Assembly: GCF_009765785.1 (NCBI RefSeq)
Contig: NZ_LMUT01000025.1
Coordinates: 1-64,000, forward strand
DNA: 64,000 nucleotides
Reading direction: 5' to 3'
Origin: Granulicella sp. L46
Lineage (GTDB): Bacteria > Acidobacteriota > Terriglobia > Terriglobales > Acidobacteriaceae
In this document: positions 43,866 through 52,044 of the stretch, one piece after another
Layout: each line of letters begins with the position of its first letter
How positions within the stretch are numbered: position 1 is the stretch's first letter
The notes under the pieces: generated by a model
The model's database searches: none
What the model saw: only the letters and a program-made list of their open reading frames with translations
What the model was told of the DNA's origin: nothing
Made by a program: the position numbers and the translations under genes

Positions 43866-44634
43866 GATCCACCCCCATGATGGATACACTCGAACCGCTT
43901 TGTTGTCCTCGTTGAATTTGTTGAGCGACGTTTTGCAGATTCTCATTGATTCCTCCGATCTTTATCTCGACGATTCCGATTACTTCGCTTGTCTTGTAAT
44001 CCACAAGCGCGGAGCCCGAGAAGCCCTTTGCAATCGGAGCTTGGACTTGAATCATACTTTTGCTAAAAACTTTGCCGTTCAAGGTACCCGCCGGTAGCTG
44101 GTAATGCGACGCGATGGTTCCTGTATAGGTGACAGCATTCGGAAGATCTAAAGGGAACCCCATTAGCAAAACAGGAGTGCCGTCTTCGCGAGCTTTGGTA
44201 CTAAGTTTTAAAAAGTTTGGGGTGACTCGGTCGACCTTAAGCATCGCGGAGTCGTCGAATGCGGCGATGTCGACGGGAACATCCACAGTTGTCGCGGGCA
44301 ACCTGGTGCCATCGCTGAATACAACCTCGATATTAGTATCGTACTTTACTGCTAGAGTGCCTTGTGGCGTGGCATAGGGCGTACCAATGACGTGTGTCGC
44401 CGTCATAATGTCTCCCGAGCTGCTGACGACAAATCCACTCCCATTTCTCTTTCCACCCACCCAAATAGACACGACGGAGGGACGTAATTGCTTAATCTTG
44501 CTCGTCAGGTCCTCGGCACCTGCGCCCAGTCCTGAGGACTTTTGAGCTGACAGGGTTGAAGATGCGATTAGAAGGAGTGCTGCCGCGTAAAAGTGCTGTC
44601 GCCACAATGCTCTGCTTAGCGCGAAGATGTTCAC
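43738..44634 (-). CDS. Exported trypsin-like serine protease (S1-fold, cargo)
   Basis: A 298-residue protein starting with GTG 44634, preceded by AAGGAA. The signal peptide (AAALLLIASSTLSAQ) is followed by a chymotrypsin-fold domain: GSGFVVSSSGDIMTATHVI with the catalytic His, VDIAAFDDSAMLKV containing the likely catalytic Asp, and APIAKGFSGSALVD with the catalytic Ser in GFSGS. There is no PDZ domain, so it is smaller than DegP/HtrA. It lies near the right end pointing inward, with mature activity expected in the periplasm. Its partner or substrate is unknown. Confidence 0.85.
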   Translation of the reverse strand: MNIFALSRALWRQHFYAAALLLIASSTLSAQKSSGLGAGAEDLTSKIKQLRPSVVSIWVGGKRNGSGFVVSSSGDIMTATHVIGTPYATPQGTLAVKYDTNIEVVFSDGTRLPATTVDVPVDIAAFDDSAMLKVDRVTPNFLKLSTKAREDGTPVLLMGFPLDLPNAVTYTGTIASHYQLPAGTLNGKVFSKSMIQVQAPIAKGFSGSALVDYKTSEVIGIVEIKIGGINENLQNVAQQIQRGQQSGSSVSIMGVDPNASLLQLIGVLDAYLSAGSGSAVSVEHIYAFAQGRSAEKTR

Positions 44635-44823
44635 AGGATTCCTTGAAGCTAGATTTCAATGCTTGCTCAAGGACTATATTCCATGATGGCCGTTAGGGAC
44701 ACTCTTATTTCACAGAGTTGTAATGAAAACCCTCGGGCTTTGTCATGCCCCTGTACGTAAAGTTGATGCCAAACCAATTTAGCGGCACCGCTTGTTTGAA
44801 CTTCGTAACACTAATTTGGTGGA

Positions 44824-44856
44824 GGGGCAGTTTCCGGATCCTCTGTCTCCTATCCC
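44824..44856 (-). repeat. Right terminal inverted repeat (33 bp)
   Basis: Begins GGGGCAGTTTCC and ends CTCTGTCTCCTATCCC, the reverse complement of the left end except for four internal transitions (29 of 33 match). It is followed without a gap by the 14-bp host duplication. Confidence 0.95.
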
Positions 44857-44870
44857 CAATGGAGCTTGTC
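44857..44870 (+). repeat. Target-site duplication, right copy (14 bp)
   Basis: CAATGGAGCTTGTC, identical to 28645-28658. From here the host receptor frame continues with CGAGTATTG. Confidence 0.93.
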
Positions 44871-46522
44871 CGAGTATTGTCGCGACGGTGCACTACTTTT
44901 GCTTTCGCAGTTTCACGCAGAGCTTTGGAGCAACGGACACTCAGTTTGTGACGCACAATGTTTCGGGCTTTGTGGAGGACGCGATACGGGTGCGGAGCGA
45001 TCTTTCGGTGACGCTCGGATTGCGTTACGACTACACGCTGCTGCCGAAACCGCAGACGGCGAATCCGCTGCTGGATGAAGATATTGAGGCGATCGGAGGC
45101 GCGATCCATGGGGCTACCGGCACATTTCCCGAGGATCGGAATAATTTTGGGCCGCGGCTAGCGGTGGTTTGGTCGCCGAGTGCGGTGTGGGGGTTGCCAA
45201 AGCGATGGAAGCCGAAGACTGGGCAGATGTTCACTTTGCGTCTGGGGTATGGAGTGTTCTATAGCCACATTCCGGGGGCAACGGTTCGGGCGGCGCTGGT
45301 GGATACGGCACTGTCTTCGACGACGACCCACGTGCGGATACGGCCGACGACGATCACGGACTGTCCACAGATAACAGCGGTGCAGCAAGGGTTTGGATAT
45401 CCGTGCGCCTACACGTCGGCGCCGCCGGCAGCGGTTGCGACGACGACTTCCGCGACGGTGTTTGCGAGCGGTTACCGGGTACCGATGGTGCAGCGCGGGG
45501 AGCTCGCGGTGGAGCGAGGGTTGGGGCATCACGCGAGTGTGCGGTTGAACTATGTGATGGCGATGGCGATTCAGTTGCCAGGCGCCACGGACATTAATAT
45601 TTCGCCATCGCCGGGCATGGTGAGTTACGAGTTGCAGAGTGTGGATGGCGCGCTGAACCGGTACAAGGGGCTGCAGGAGGGTGAGACGTTTGAGGTGCCG
45701 TTGTATGACCAGCGGCCGATTGCGAACGTTGGACCGGTGACGGCGCTGGTATCGAATGCGAATGCAACGTATCACGCGGTGACGGCGGAGGTGCAGGCAC
45801 ATGGGCTACGGTGGGTTGGGCTGCGCGAGCTGGAGCTGCGCGGGAGTTATACGTATTCGCGGTCGATCGATTATGCGCCGCAGGCGTCGGCGACACCTTT
45901 GCTTGATGGGCAGTTCGATCCGTTTCGTAATGGCTATGACAAGGGGCTTTCGAACCAGCAGTTTCCGCAGAGGTTTGCGGGGGTGATGGCGCTTCCGCTT
46001 CATGAAAGGAAGGGGCCCAAGGCTGTGAGGCTCGTGCTGGATGGGTGGCGCGTGTCGGCGATCGGGACGGCGAGCAGTGGGGCGCCGTATAGCTACAAGA
46101 TCTTTGGGGGAACGTATTTGAAGGGTGGGCGTGAGTCGATCAATGGATCGGGGGGAGCGACGTACCTGCCGACCGTGGGTCGGAATACGCTGCGGCTGGC
46201 GCCGCGGGGGAAGGTAGATCTGCGGCTGGGGCGAGAGGTGAAGCTGGGACACGGGATGAATTTGAATGGGTTTGCTGAAGCCTTCAACTTGTTCAATGCC
46301 GAGAACATTTCGAGCGTGGAGACGCGTGCGTTCCAAGTGGGGACGGCGAATACGATCGGAAATTCCACAGCGACGGGGCCTACGCCGCTGGTGTTTCAGA
46401 ATGCGGCGGCGATTGCCATCGAAGGGCTGACGACGGAGGTGCCGTTTGGGACGCCGAGCTCGTCGACGACGGGAACGAGCCGGGAGCGGCAGCTGGAGCT
46501 CGGGGTGCGGCTGCAGTTCTGA
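44857..46522 (+). pseudogene. 3' part of the interrupted TonB-dependent receptor-like gene
   Basis: Continues the frame broken at 28658: NGAC, then PSIVATVHYFCFRSF, and the remaining barrel (LGLRYDYTLLPKP, NNFGPRLAVVWSP, LRLGYGVFYSHIPG, SFTYSRSID-like strands), ending in a terminal aromatic residue (LGVRLQF), as outer-membrane barrels do. The open frame seems to begin at 44792, but its first 20 or so codons are mobile-element sequence and have no ribosome-binding site. High GC and third-position bias match the 5' half and differ from the intervening element. The C-terminal half alone lacks a signal peptide and plug and cannot be functional. Confidence 0.9.
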
Positions 46523-46612
46523 CGGAAGAAGTGTCGGATGGAGATAATTGGTGGCGCAGGTGGCAGGTAACGGCATAGTATCCCGGTAGCTAAGTCGTCG
46601 GGAGTGTGGCTT

Positions 46613-47602
46613 ATGAACCTGCTGGAGTTGGTCGGTCACCATGGCTATGCGGTGACATCGATCGTTGTGTTCAGCGCGTGTTGCGGTTTGCCGCTGCCAT
46701 TGTCTGTGGTGTTGTTAACGGCGGGTGCGGCGGCGCATGGTGGGTCGCTGAATCTGGGGTTGGTGATTGTGTGCGCGTGGAGTGCCGCGCTCGCGGGCGA
46801 TATGCTGATGTACCTAGGGGGACGTTATACAGGTTGGTGGTTGCTGACGAATATCTGTAAGTTCAGCATGAACCAGGAGGCGTGCGTGTTCGGGTCGGCG
46901 CAGCAGTTCTACAAGCGCGGATCGAAAGCCCTGCTGGTAGCGAAGTTTGTGCCGGGATTGGCGGAGGTGTCGTCGGTGCTGGCGGGCAGCCTGAGCATGC
47001 GGCCGCGCAGATTTCTGATGCTCGACGGGCTGGGGATCCTGGCGTATGTGACGGTTTGGAGCGTGGCGGGGTTTGTGTTTGCGCGGTTCCTGCGCGTGGC
47101 GATTGGATGGGTGGAGCGCGTGGGTCATGTGACCGCGGCCATGGTGGGTGGGATCGTTGTGCTCTATGTGTTGTGGATGATACTGAGCCTGCTGCGCGAG
47201 ACAAGGCTTCCGAAGGTGGAAAAGATCAGGGCGAGGGACTTGCAGAGACATCTGAAGACGGCGAGGCCGGATCGGCTGCTGATTATTGCGGATGTGCGCT
47301 CGCGGGGATATTACGACCCGGGAATGCAGAGGATTAAAAACTCGATTCGCGTGGATCCGGGTCGATTGAGGGAGGATCTCGAGGTGTTGCAGGAGTTCAT
47401 GTTGCCGCAGCCGGACTGCGAGATCTATCTTTACTGCTCGTGCGCGCACGAGGCGACGAGCATGCGGGTGGCGCGGATGCTGCAACGGGAAAACTGTACG
47501 ACCAAGGTCATTCGGGGTGGGCTGAAGGCGTGGGTGAAGGCGGGAGGGCCGGTGGAACCGGTGCCGCACGACGATGTGGAGCACCTGCCTCGCTTCGATT
47601 GA
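46613..47602 (+). CDS. DedA-family membrane protein fused to a rhodanese domain (first tandem copy)
   Basis: A 329-residue fusion. Residues about 1-205 are a DedA/SNARE-associated (VTT) transporter domain with GYAVTSIVVFSACCGLPLP, GGRYTGWWLL and KFVPGLAEVSSVLAGSLSM. Residues about 215-325 are a cytosolic rhodanese domain with IADVRSRGYYDPGMQRIKNS, the Cys loop YCSCAHEATS and IRGGLKAWVKAGGP. DedA proteins act in lipid-carrier or membrane homeostasis; the coupled sulphur-transfer-like domain has unknown purpose. ATG 46613 has GGGAG 8 nt upstream. A close paralogue follows 137 bp downstream. Confidence 0.9.
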   Translation: MNLLELVGHHGYAVTSIVVFSACCGLPLPLSVVLLTAGAAAHGGSLNLGLVIVCAWSAALAGDMLMYLGGRYTGWWLLTNICKFSMNQEACVFGSAQQFYKRGSKALLVAKFVPGLAEVSSVLAGSLSMRPRRFLMLDGLGILAYVTVWSVAGFVFARFLRVAIGWVERVGHVTAAMVGGIVVLYVLWMILSLLRETRLPKVEKIRARDLQRHLKTARPDRLLIIADVRSRGYYDPGMQRIKNSIRVDPGRLREDLEVLQEFMLPQPDCEIYLYCSCAHEATSMRVARMLQRENCTTKVIRGGLKAWVKAGGPVEPVPHDDVEHLPRFD

Positions 47603-47739
47603 GGGGTACAAATCCGGCAAGCCACACAAAGTACGCGGGCGCACTGAGTTTGGGTAGTGGGGTGTGACGCGGGTGGGCGGGGATGCATCCAACGGCGTAG
47701 CATCGACGTATACACACAAGACCCCTGGGAGTTGTACAG

Positions 47740-48723
47740 ATGAACCTGTTGAACGTGATTGCTCACCATGGGTACGCGGTGACATCGATCGCGCTCTTTG
47801 CGGCTTGCTGCGGTTTGCCGATGCCGATTTCGGTGGTGTTGTTGACGGCCGGTGCGGCAGCGCATGGCGGGTCGCTCAACCTGGGGGTGGTGATCCTGTG
47901 CGCGGCCAGTTCTGCGCTGCTGGGCGACACGCTGATGTACCTGGGCGGGCGCTTTACGGGATGGTGGATGCTGACGAATATCTGCAGGTTCAGTATGAAT
48001 CCCGAGCTATGCGTGTTTGCGTCGGCGCGGCAGTTTTACAAGCGTGGACCGCGGGTGCTGATATTTGCGAAGTTTATACCGGGTCTGGCGACGGTGGCGG
48101 CGATCCTGGCGGGCAGTTTAAACATGCGACTGCGGCGCTTCCTATTAACGGATGGGTTTGGGGTGTTGCTGTATGTGAGTGCGTGGACGTTGGGCGGCTA
48201 TCTTTTTGCGCATGTTTTGCGGATGGTGATTGCGGGGGTCGAACGGTTAGCGCACTTTACGGCGGCGACGGTGGCGGCAATTATTTTGCTATACGTGCTG
48301 TGGCTGGTGCTGAGTGCGCTCCGCGAGTCGCGGCTGTCGGCGGTGGAGAAGGTGGCGGCGCAGGATCTGTTCGAGATGATGCGCACCGCGACGCATGATC
48401 GGCTGCTGATTATTGCGGATGTGCGCTCGCACGGGTACTACGATCCGGGCATGCAGCGGATCAAGAACTCGATACGCGTGGAGCCGAGCCGGCTGAAGGA
48501 AGAGTTGGTGGCGTTGCGCGAGTTCATGCAGCCGGAGTGCGAGATCTATCTCTATTGCTCGTGCGCGCATGAGGCGACAAGCGTGCGCGTGGCGCGGATG
48601 CTGGAGAAAGAGAACTGCGCGACCAAGGTGATTCGCGGGGGGATGAAGGCGTGGGTGAAGGCCGGCGGGCCTACCGAGCCGGTGCCGCTTGGAGATGTGG
48701 AGCATCTGCCGCGGTTTGAGTAG
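47740..48723 (+). CDS. DedA-rhodanese fusion (second tandem copy)
   Basis: A 327-residue paralogue of the preceding gene, nearly identical in the rhodanese half (IADVRSHGYYDPGMQRIKNS, YCSCAHEATS, HLPRFE C-terminus) and more diverged in the membrane segments (KFIPGLATVAAILAGSLNM). ATG 47740 has GGGAG about 8 nt upstream. The two genes clearly arose by tandem duplication; both frames and both putative catalytic Cys residues are intact, so both are likely active. Confidence 0.9.
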   Translation: MNLLNVIAHHGYAVTSIALFAACCGLPMPISVVLLTAGAAAHGGSLNLGVVILCAASSALLGDTLMYLGGRFTGWWMLTNICRFSMNPELCVFASARQFYKRGPRVLIFAKFIPGLATVAAILAGSLNMRLRRFLLTDGFGVLLYVSAWTLGGYLFAHVLRMVIAGVERLAHFTAATVAAIILLYVLWLVLSALRESRLSAVEKVAAQDLFEMMRTATHDRLLIIADVRSHGYYDPGMQRIKNSIRVEPSRLKEELVALREFMQPECEIYLYCSCAHEATSVRVARMLEKENCATKVIRGGMKAWVKAGGPTEPVPLGDVEHLPRFE

Positions 48724-48758
48724 GGGCAAGCGGGTGCTGATCCTTCATTCAGGCGCGC

Positions 48759-48764
48759 TATAAT
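48759..48764 (+). promoter_or_regulatory. Perfect -10 box just upstream of the DoxX-like gene (leaderless mRNA candidate)
   Basis: TATAAT ends only 5 nt before the GTG at 48770, so transcription would start on or beside the first codon. No good -35 was found (the best candidate, TGCTGA, is weak). There is no Shine-Dalgarno, which fits leaderless translation. Confidence 0.5.
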
Positions 48765-48769
48765 CTCGC

Positions 48770-49816
48770 GTGGCTTCTACTGACACCGTCGAAGAAAACA
48801 TCGGTCGACCCTGGGCATGGTGGCAGCGCGCATTGTTCCGATTTGCAGCGTTATTCTGGGGCTATTGTTGTCTGTTCAACCCGATTGTCCTTTCGCAGGT
48901 TACATCGCTTGGGTCTTGGATTAACCGGTGGATTCTATCCTGGACGGTCTTTGCATTGCTGCGTCCTCCTAAGATGCTCGAGGATTGGTTTGCAACACAT
49001 GTGTTTTACCTGACCGGCGTTGCGGCGACTCGTCATCCTACAGGTTCGGGTGATACTGCGCTGGACTGGATTGGGATGCTGTCGTTACTCGTATTTGCGG
49101 CGGCAGGGGCAGCGATCTGGAGTACGATCGGCGAGTGGGGAATTGCACGGCGCGGATGGCGAAGGGACTATCGAACGCTGTATGCGTGGTTGCTGCTGGC
49201 GATGCGTTTCACCCTGGTCAGTATTTTGTTTGCCTACGGAATCTCGAAGGTATTCGATTTGCAGTTTTCACCGCCAGGCGTCCGAGTGCTGAACGAGCGA
49301 TATGGAGATTCCTCGCCGATGGAATTGATGTGGACGTTTGTGGGTTTCTCTGTGCCCTACACGATCTTTTCGGGCTTGGTTGAGGTCATACCAGGAATTC
49401 TGTTGTTGTTTCGCCGGACGGCGGTCCTGGGGGCGTTGATGGCCGTTGCCGTTATGCTCAACGTGGCCTTGTTGAACTTCTGCTACGACGTGCCAGTGAA
49501 ACTGTATTCCAGTTTGTATGTTCTTATGGCGCTGTTTCTCCTGCTGCCGGATGTGCCGGCCCTGTTCCAATTTTTTCTGCGACGACGTGATGCACGACTG
49601 GGCGGTGTCTGGGTAAGGCGTCCGAAACGCAGGTCGCTTAGGGTAGCGGGATACTGCCTTTGGGTGTTGGTGATTGGACATCTGCTCTATATGCAAGTGA
49701 GTGCTGACGCCAAACGATGGGGTCAGAGGAGAACGAGCCCTGCTGAGACGAACGCTGGATATCCCCTGATGACAAGGGGATTTCATTGGGTGCAGGAGTA
49801 TCCGTATAGTCGGTAA
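48770..49816 (+). CDS. Multi-pass membrane protein, DoxX/HTTM-like
   Basis: A 348-residue protein with a short cytosolic head and about eight hydrophobic helices (FAALFWGYCCLF, LSLLVFAAAGAAIWSTIG, MRFTLVSILFAYGISKVF, YTIFSGLVEVIPGILLLF, SLYVLMALFLLLPDV, VAGYCLWVLVIGHLLYMQV). The YGISKVFDLQF and GLVEVIPGILLLFRR segments resemble the core of DoxX-like quinone/redox membrane proteins. Function unknown. The GTG start directly behind TATAAT suggests a leaderless message. It converges on the reductase gene with a 3-bp gap. Confidence 0.7.
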   Translation: MASTDTVEENIGRPWAWWQRALFRFAALFWGYCCLFNPIVLSQVTSLGSWINRWILSWTVFALLRPPKMLEDWFATHVFYLTGVAATRHPTGSGDTALDWIGMLSLLVFAAAGAAIWSTIGEWGIARRGWRRDYRTLYAWLLLAMRFTLVSILFAYGISKVFDLQFSPPGVRVLNERYGDSSPMELMWTFVGFSVPYTIFSGLVEVIPGILLLFRRTAVLGALMAVAVMLNVALLNFCYDVPVKLYSSLYVLMALFLLLPDVPALFQFFLRRRDARLGGVWVRRPKRRSLRVAGYCLWVLVIGHLLYMQVSADAKRWGQRRTSPAETNAGYPLMTRGFHWVQEYPYSR

Positions 49817-49819
49817 ATG

Positions 49820-51085
49820 CTAGACGAGTTTTGCCAGTGCGGTGATTAGGCTGGTGTGGGGCAGGCCGTCGGCGTAGGTTTTTAAGATGAGGCCGCGCAT
49901 GAAGGGGAGGCGCATGGCTTTGAAGCCGCGCTCTGGTTGGGCGTAGAAGGCTCTGGCTGCGCGGTGGGAGAAGGTGAGGGTTTTGAGGAGTGGGGCGAGG
50001 TGGTGGGCGTAAGCGGCGGCTACGTCGTTGGGGTGATCGTTGAGGTCGCATTCGAGGATCGCGGCTGCGGCGGCTTGGCCACTAACGATGGCGGAATGGA
50101 TGCCTTCGCCGGTGAGCGGGTCGACGAGGCCGGCCGCGTCGCCGACGAGTAGAATGCGGCCACGGGGGATGTAGGTATGGCCACCCATGCCGAGTTGCTG
50201 TCCGGTGATGTGAGCGAGGTCGGTGACGCCGAGTTTTTGCTGTGCGTAGTCGAGGAGAAGGGCGCGAGTGACCTGCTTAAGCTGCGCGTGGGACGCGCCA
50301 GTCGCGGGTGCGAACGCGCCGACGCCGATGTTGATGTGGTCAGCCTTGGGAAAGAGCCAGCCATAGCCGCCGGGTAGGGGCGCGAAGTCGAAGACGAGGT
50401 CGTGGGGCGCTGCGCCGTTGGGGAGGGTTGCGGGGAGCGAGGTGTAAGGGACGGTGGCTTCTAATGCGAAGCCGTCCTCCTGCGCGGAGGGCGAGGGGGC
50501 TTCGCCGTGACAGTCCTGACGATGGAGGCGGCGGGTTTGGCCGTTGGAGCCGTCGGCGCCGAGGAGGATGGGGGCGCGGAGGGTTTCGGGGCCGCGGGGA
50601 GTGGCGACGTCCAGCTCGACGAAGTCGGGGGATTCGTGGAGGGCAACGATGCGTTCAACCTTGCGGAGTTCGACGCTGCCGCCCTGGCGCGCGGCGAGCA
50701 GTGTTTGCTGGAGGCAGAAGTTGTCGAAGCGCTCACGCACAGCCATTGCGCAGATGGGGTTGCGGGTTTTGACGCGCACGTCGGCAGACTTATCGGCTGC
50801 GGGGGGACTCGTGGAATCCCATGTCCCAGAAGCGGGACGTGGGGCACCCGGATTGCTGGCGGATTGAAGCACGATCTCGTGGCAGACGCGCTCGATGACG
50901 GGGTCTATGGAGTAGCGGAGGGCCTTGAGGGTTTTGCGGGTGAGGCCGCAGGCGCAGGGTTTGTGGCGCGGAAAGCTGCGCTTGTCGAGCAGGATAACGT
51001 GCTTGCCGGCTTGCGCGAGGTCGTAGGCTGCGGCGCAGCCTGCGGGTCCTGCCCCGGCAATGAGGATGTCAACTTCGCGAATCAT
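49820..51085 (-). CDS. Geranylgeranyl-reductase-family FAD-dependent oxidoreductase
   Basis: A 421-residue flavoprotein of the geranylgeranyl reductase/digeranylgeranylglycerophospholipid reductase group, which saturates prenyl chains. The N-terminal FAD Rossmann motif is DILIAGAGPAGCAAAYDLA (residues 6-24), the family RHKPCACGLT box follows near 43, ADGSNGQTRR the middle site, and GDAAGLVDPLTGEGIHSA the second FAD site near 316. The substrate is inferred from the family only; candidates are menaquinone or carotenoid side chains. Confidence 0.9.
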   Translation of the reverse strand: MIREVDILIAGAGPAGCAAAYDLAQAGKHVILLDKRSFPRHKPCACGLTRKTLKALRYSIDPVIERVCHEIVLQSASNPGAPRPASGTWDSTSPPAADKSADVRVKTRNPICAMAVRERFDNFCLQQTLLAARQGGSVELRKVERIVALHESPDFVELDVATPRGPETLRAPILLGADGSNGQTRRLHRQDCHGEAPSPSAQEDGFALEATVPYTSLPATLPNGAAPHDLVFDFAPLPGGYGWLFPKADHINIGVGAFAPATGASHAQLKQVTRALLLDYAQQKLGVTDLAHITGQQLGMGGHTYIPRGRILLVGDAAGLVDPLTGEGIHSAIVSGQAAAAAILECDLNDHPNDVAAAYAHHLAPLLKTLTFSHRAARAFYAQPERGFKAMRLPFMRGLILKTYADGLPHTSLITALAKLV

Positions 51086-51260
51086 TTGTTTGGTATGAGT
51101 TTAGTCCGTTCGACCGGAGATGGGCGACCCTTTGTTTCGCGGGCTTGATTCGCGCCGGGGAGACGCGTGAGCGAGGTCGCATAGCGCCGTGCACCGAAAT
51201 GAGGGGAACAAAGTTGAAGTGCTCGCCGTACACCCCGGTGCAACTCAAGAACGGAGACAT

Positions 51261-52034
51261 ATGCCCAGAAATACTCTTGCAAGTGAAATCGGGAAACGCG
51301 CGGTTGTGTCCGCACTGTTAACGCTGGGCATTTTGGTAGTCGTGAAGCCTGCGTCGGCGCAGGCCGCATTTGACGTTGCGGTGATTCGGCCGAGCAGTGG
51401 GGAAGTGAAGTTCGAGCGTAATGGGAAGACCGAGGCTGCGTTCGGGACGCTGAAGATGCACGATGTCACGATCAGCAGCTGTATCCAGTGGGCGTATGGG
51501 AAACCGCAGGTGTTGATCACCGGGCCGGCTGCGCTGACGGGGGCGCGCTATGACATTACCGCGAAGACGGATCCGCATGCGACCAAGGAGCAAATGCAGG
51601 AGATGCTGCGGACGTTGTTGAGGGAGCGGTTCAAGTTGGCGTTCCATGCCGAGAAAAAAGAGATGCGAGTGTATACGCTCACCGTCGCGAAGAGTGGGAT
51701 CAAGATGAAGCCATCGGCTCCGGGCGTGGAGATGCATCACGAAAACAGCGCAACCGGGATGGTTGCGCAAGCGATCACGATGCAGGAGTTGGCGGACTAT
51801 CTGTCGGATCCGCTGGATGCTCCGCTGACGGACAACACGGGGCTTACGGGCCGATACGACTTCATCATCGACTTCACGCCGTACGTGAACATGGAGCAAT
51901 CGGATGTGAGGCCCGATCCGGCGGCGGTGCTGAAGTCAGCGCTGAGGGGCGATTTGGGGCTTGATTTGGTGCAGGGTAAGGCGGTGGTGGATGTGATGGT
52001 GGTTGATCATGTGGAGGCGCCGTCGGAGAACTGA
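51261..52034 (+). CDS. TIGR03435-family exported protein
   Basis: A 257-residue protein of the family found in large numbers in soil Acidobacteriota, of unknown function. ATG 51261 follows CGGAGA closely; the ORF extension to 51189 lacks a site. A signal peptide (VVSALLTLGILVVVKPASAQA) precedes the conserved body: FDVAVIRPSSG, WAYGKPQVLITGP, YDITAKTDPHATKEQMQEMLRTLLRERFKL, then ITMQELADYLS and NTGLTGRYDFIIDFTP. Family membership is clear. Confidence 0.93.
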   Translation: MPRNTLASEIGKRAVVSALLTLGILVVVKPASAQAAFDVAVIRPSSGEVKFERNGKTEAAFGTLKMHDVTISSCIQWAYGKPQVLITGPAALTGARYDITAKTDPHATKEQMQEMLRTLLRERFKLAFHAEKKEMRVYTLTVAKSGIKMKPSAPGVEMHHENSATGMVAQAITMQELADYLSDPLDAPLTDNTGLTGRYDFIIDFTPYVNMEQSDVRPDPAAVLKSALRGDLGLDLVQGKAVVDVMVVDHVEAPSEN

Positions 52035-52044
52035 TCGTTGCGGG

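Larger units (their letters stand above)
28659..44856. mobile_element. Casposon-like self-synthesising transposon (cas1 + family B DNA polymerase), 16,198 bp
   Basis: What is seen: 33-bp inverted repeats at both ends, a 14-bp exact duplication of host DNA outside them, a host gene split in frame, an internal cas1 with intact catalytic residues and a complete B-family DNA polymerase. Known biology: casposons are transposons that use Cas1 as integrase and carry their own PolB, mostly described from archaea with few bacterial examples; they give TSDs of about 14-15 bp. Inside, the replication/integration block occupies about 32.2-41.6 kb and is flanked by cargo genes on both sides. GC content is visibly lower than in the host genes. 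There is no CRISPR array and no recognisable cas2, cas4 or effector gene. Two tyrosine-recombinase genes are also carried and leave an alternative mobilisation route open. Confidence 0.9.

Noticed and set aside
28811-44634. DUF2971, TPR and protease genes as an anti-phage defence system
   Set aside because: The TPR protein and the protease carry signal peptides and the other cargo is mostly exported too, which does not fit a cytoplasmic defence module; no defence-type domain pairing was found.
44792-44870. The open frame starting at 44792 as an independent gene start for a TonB-receptor-like protein
   Set aside because: Its first codons are the element end and inverted repeat, there is no ribosome-binding site, and the frame is the continuation of the gene interrupted at 28658.
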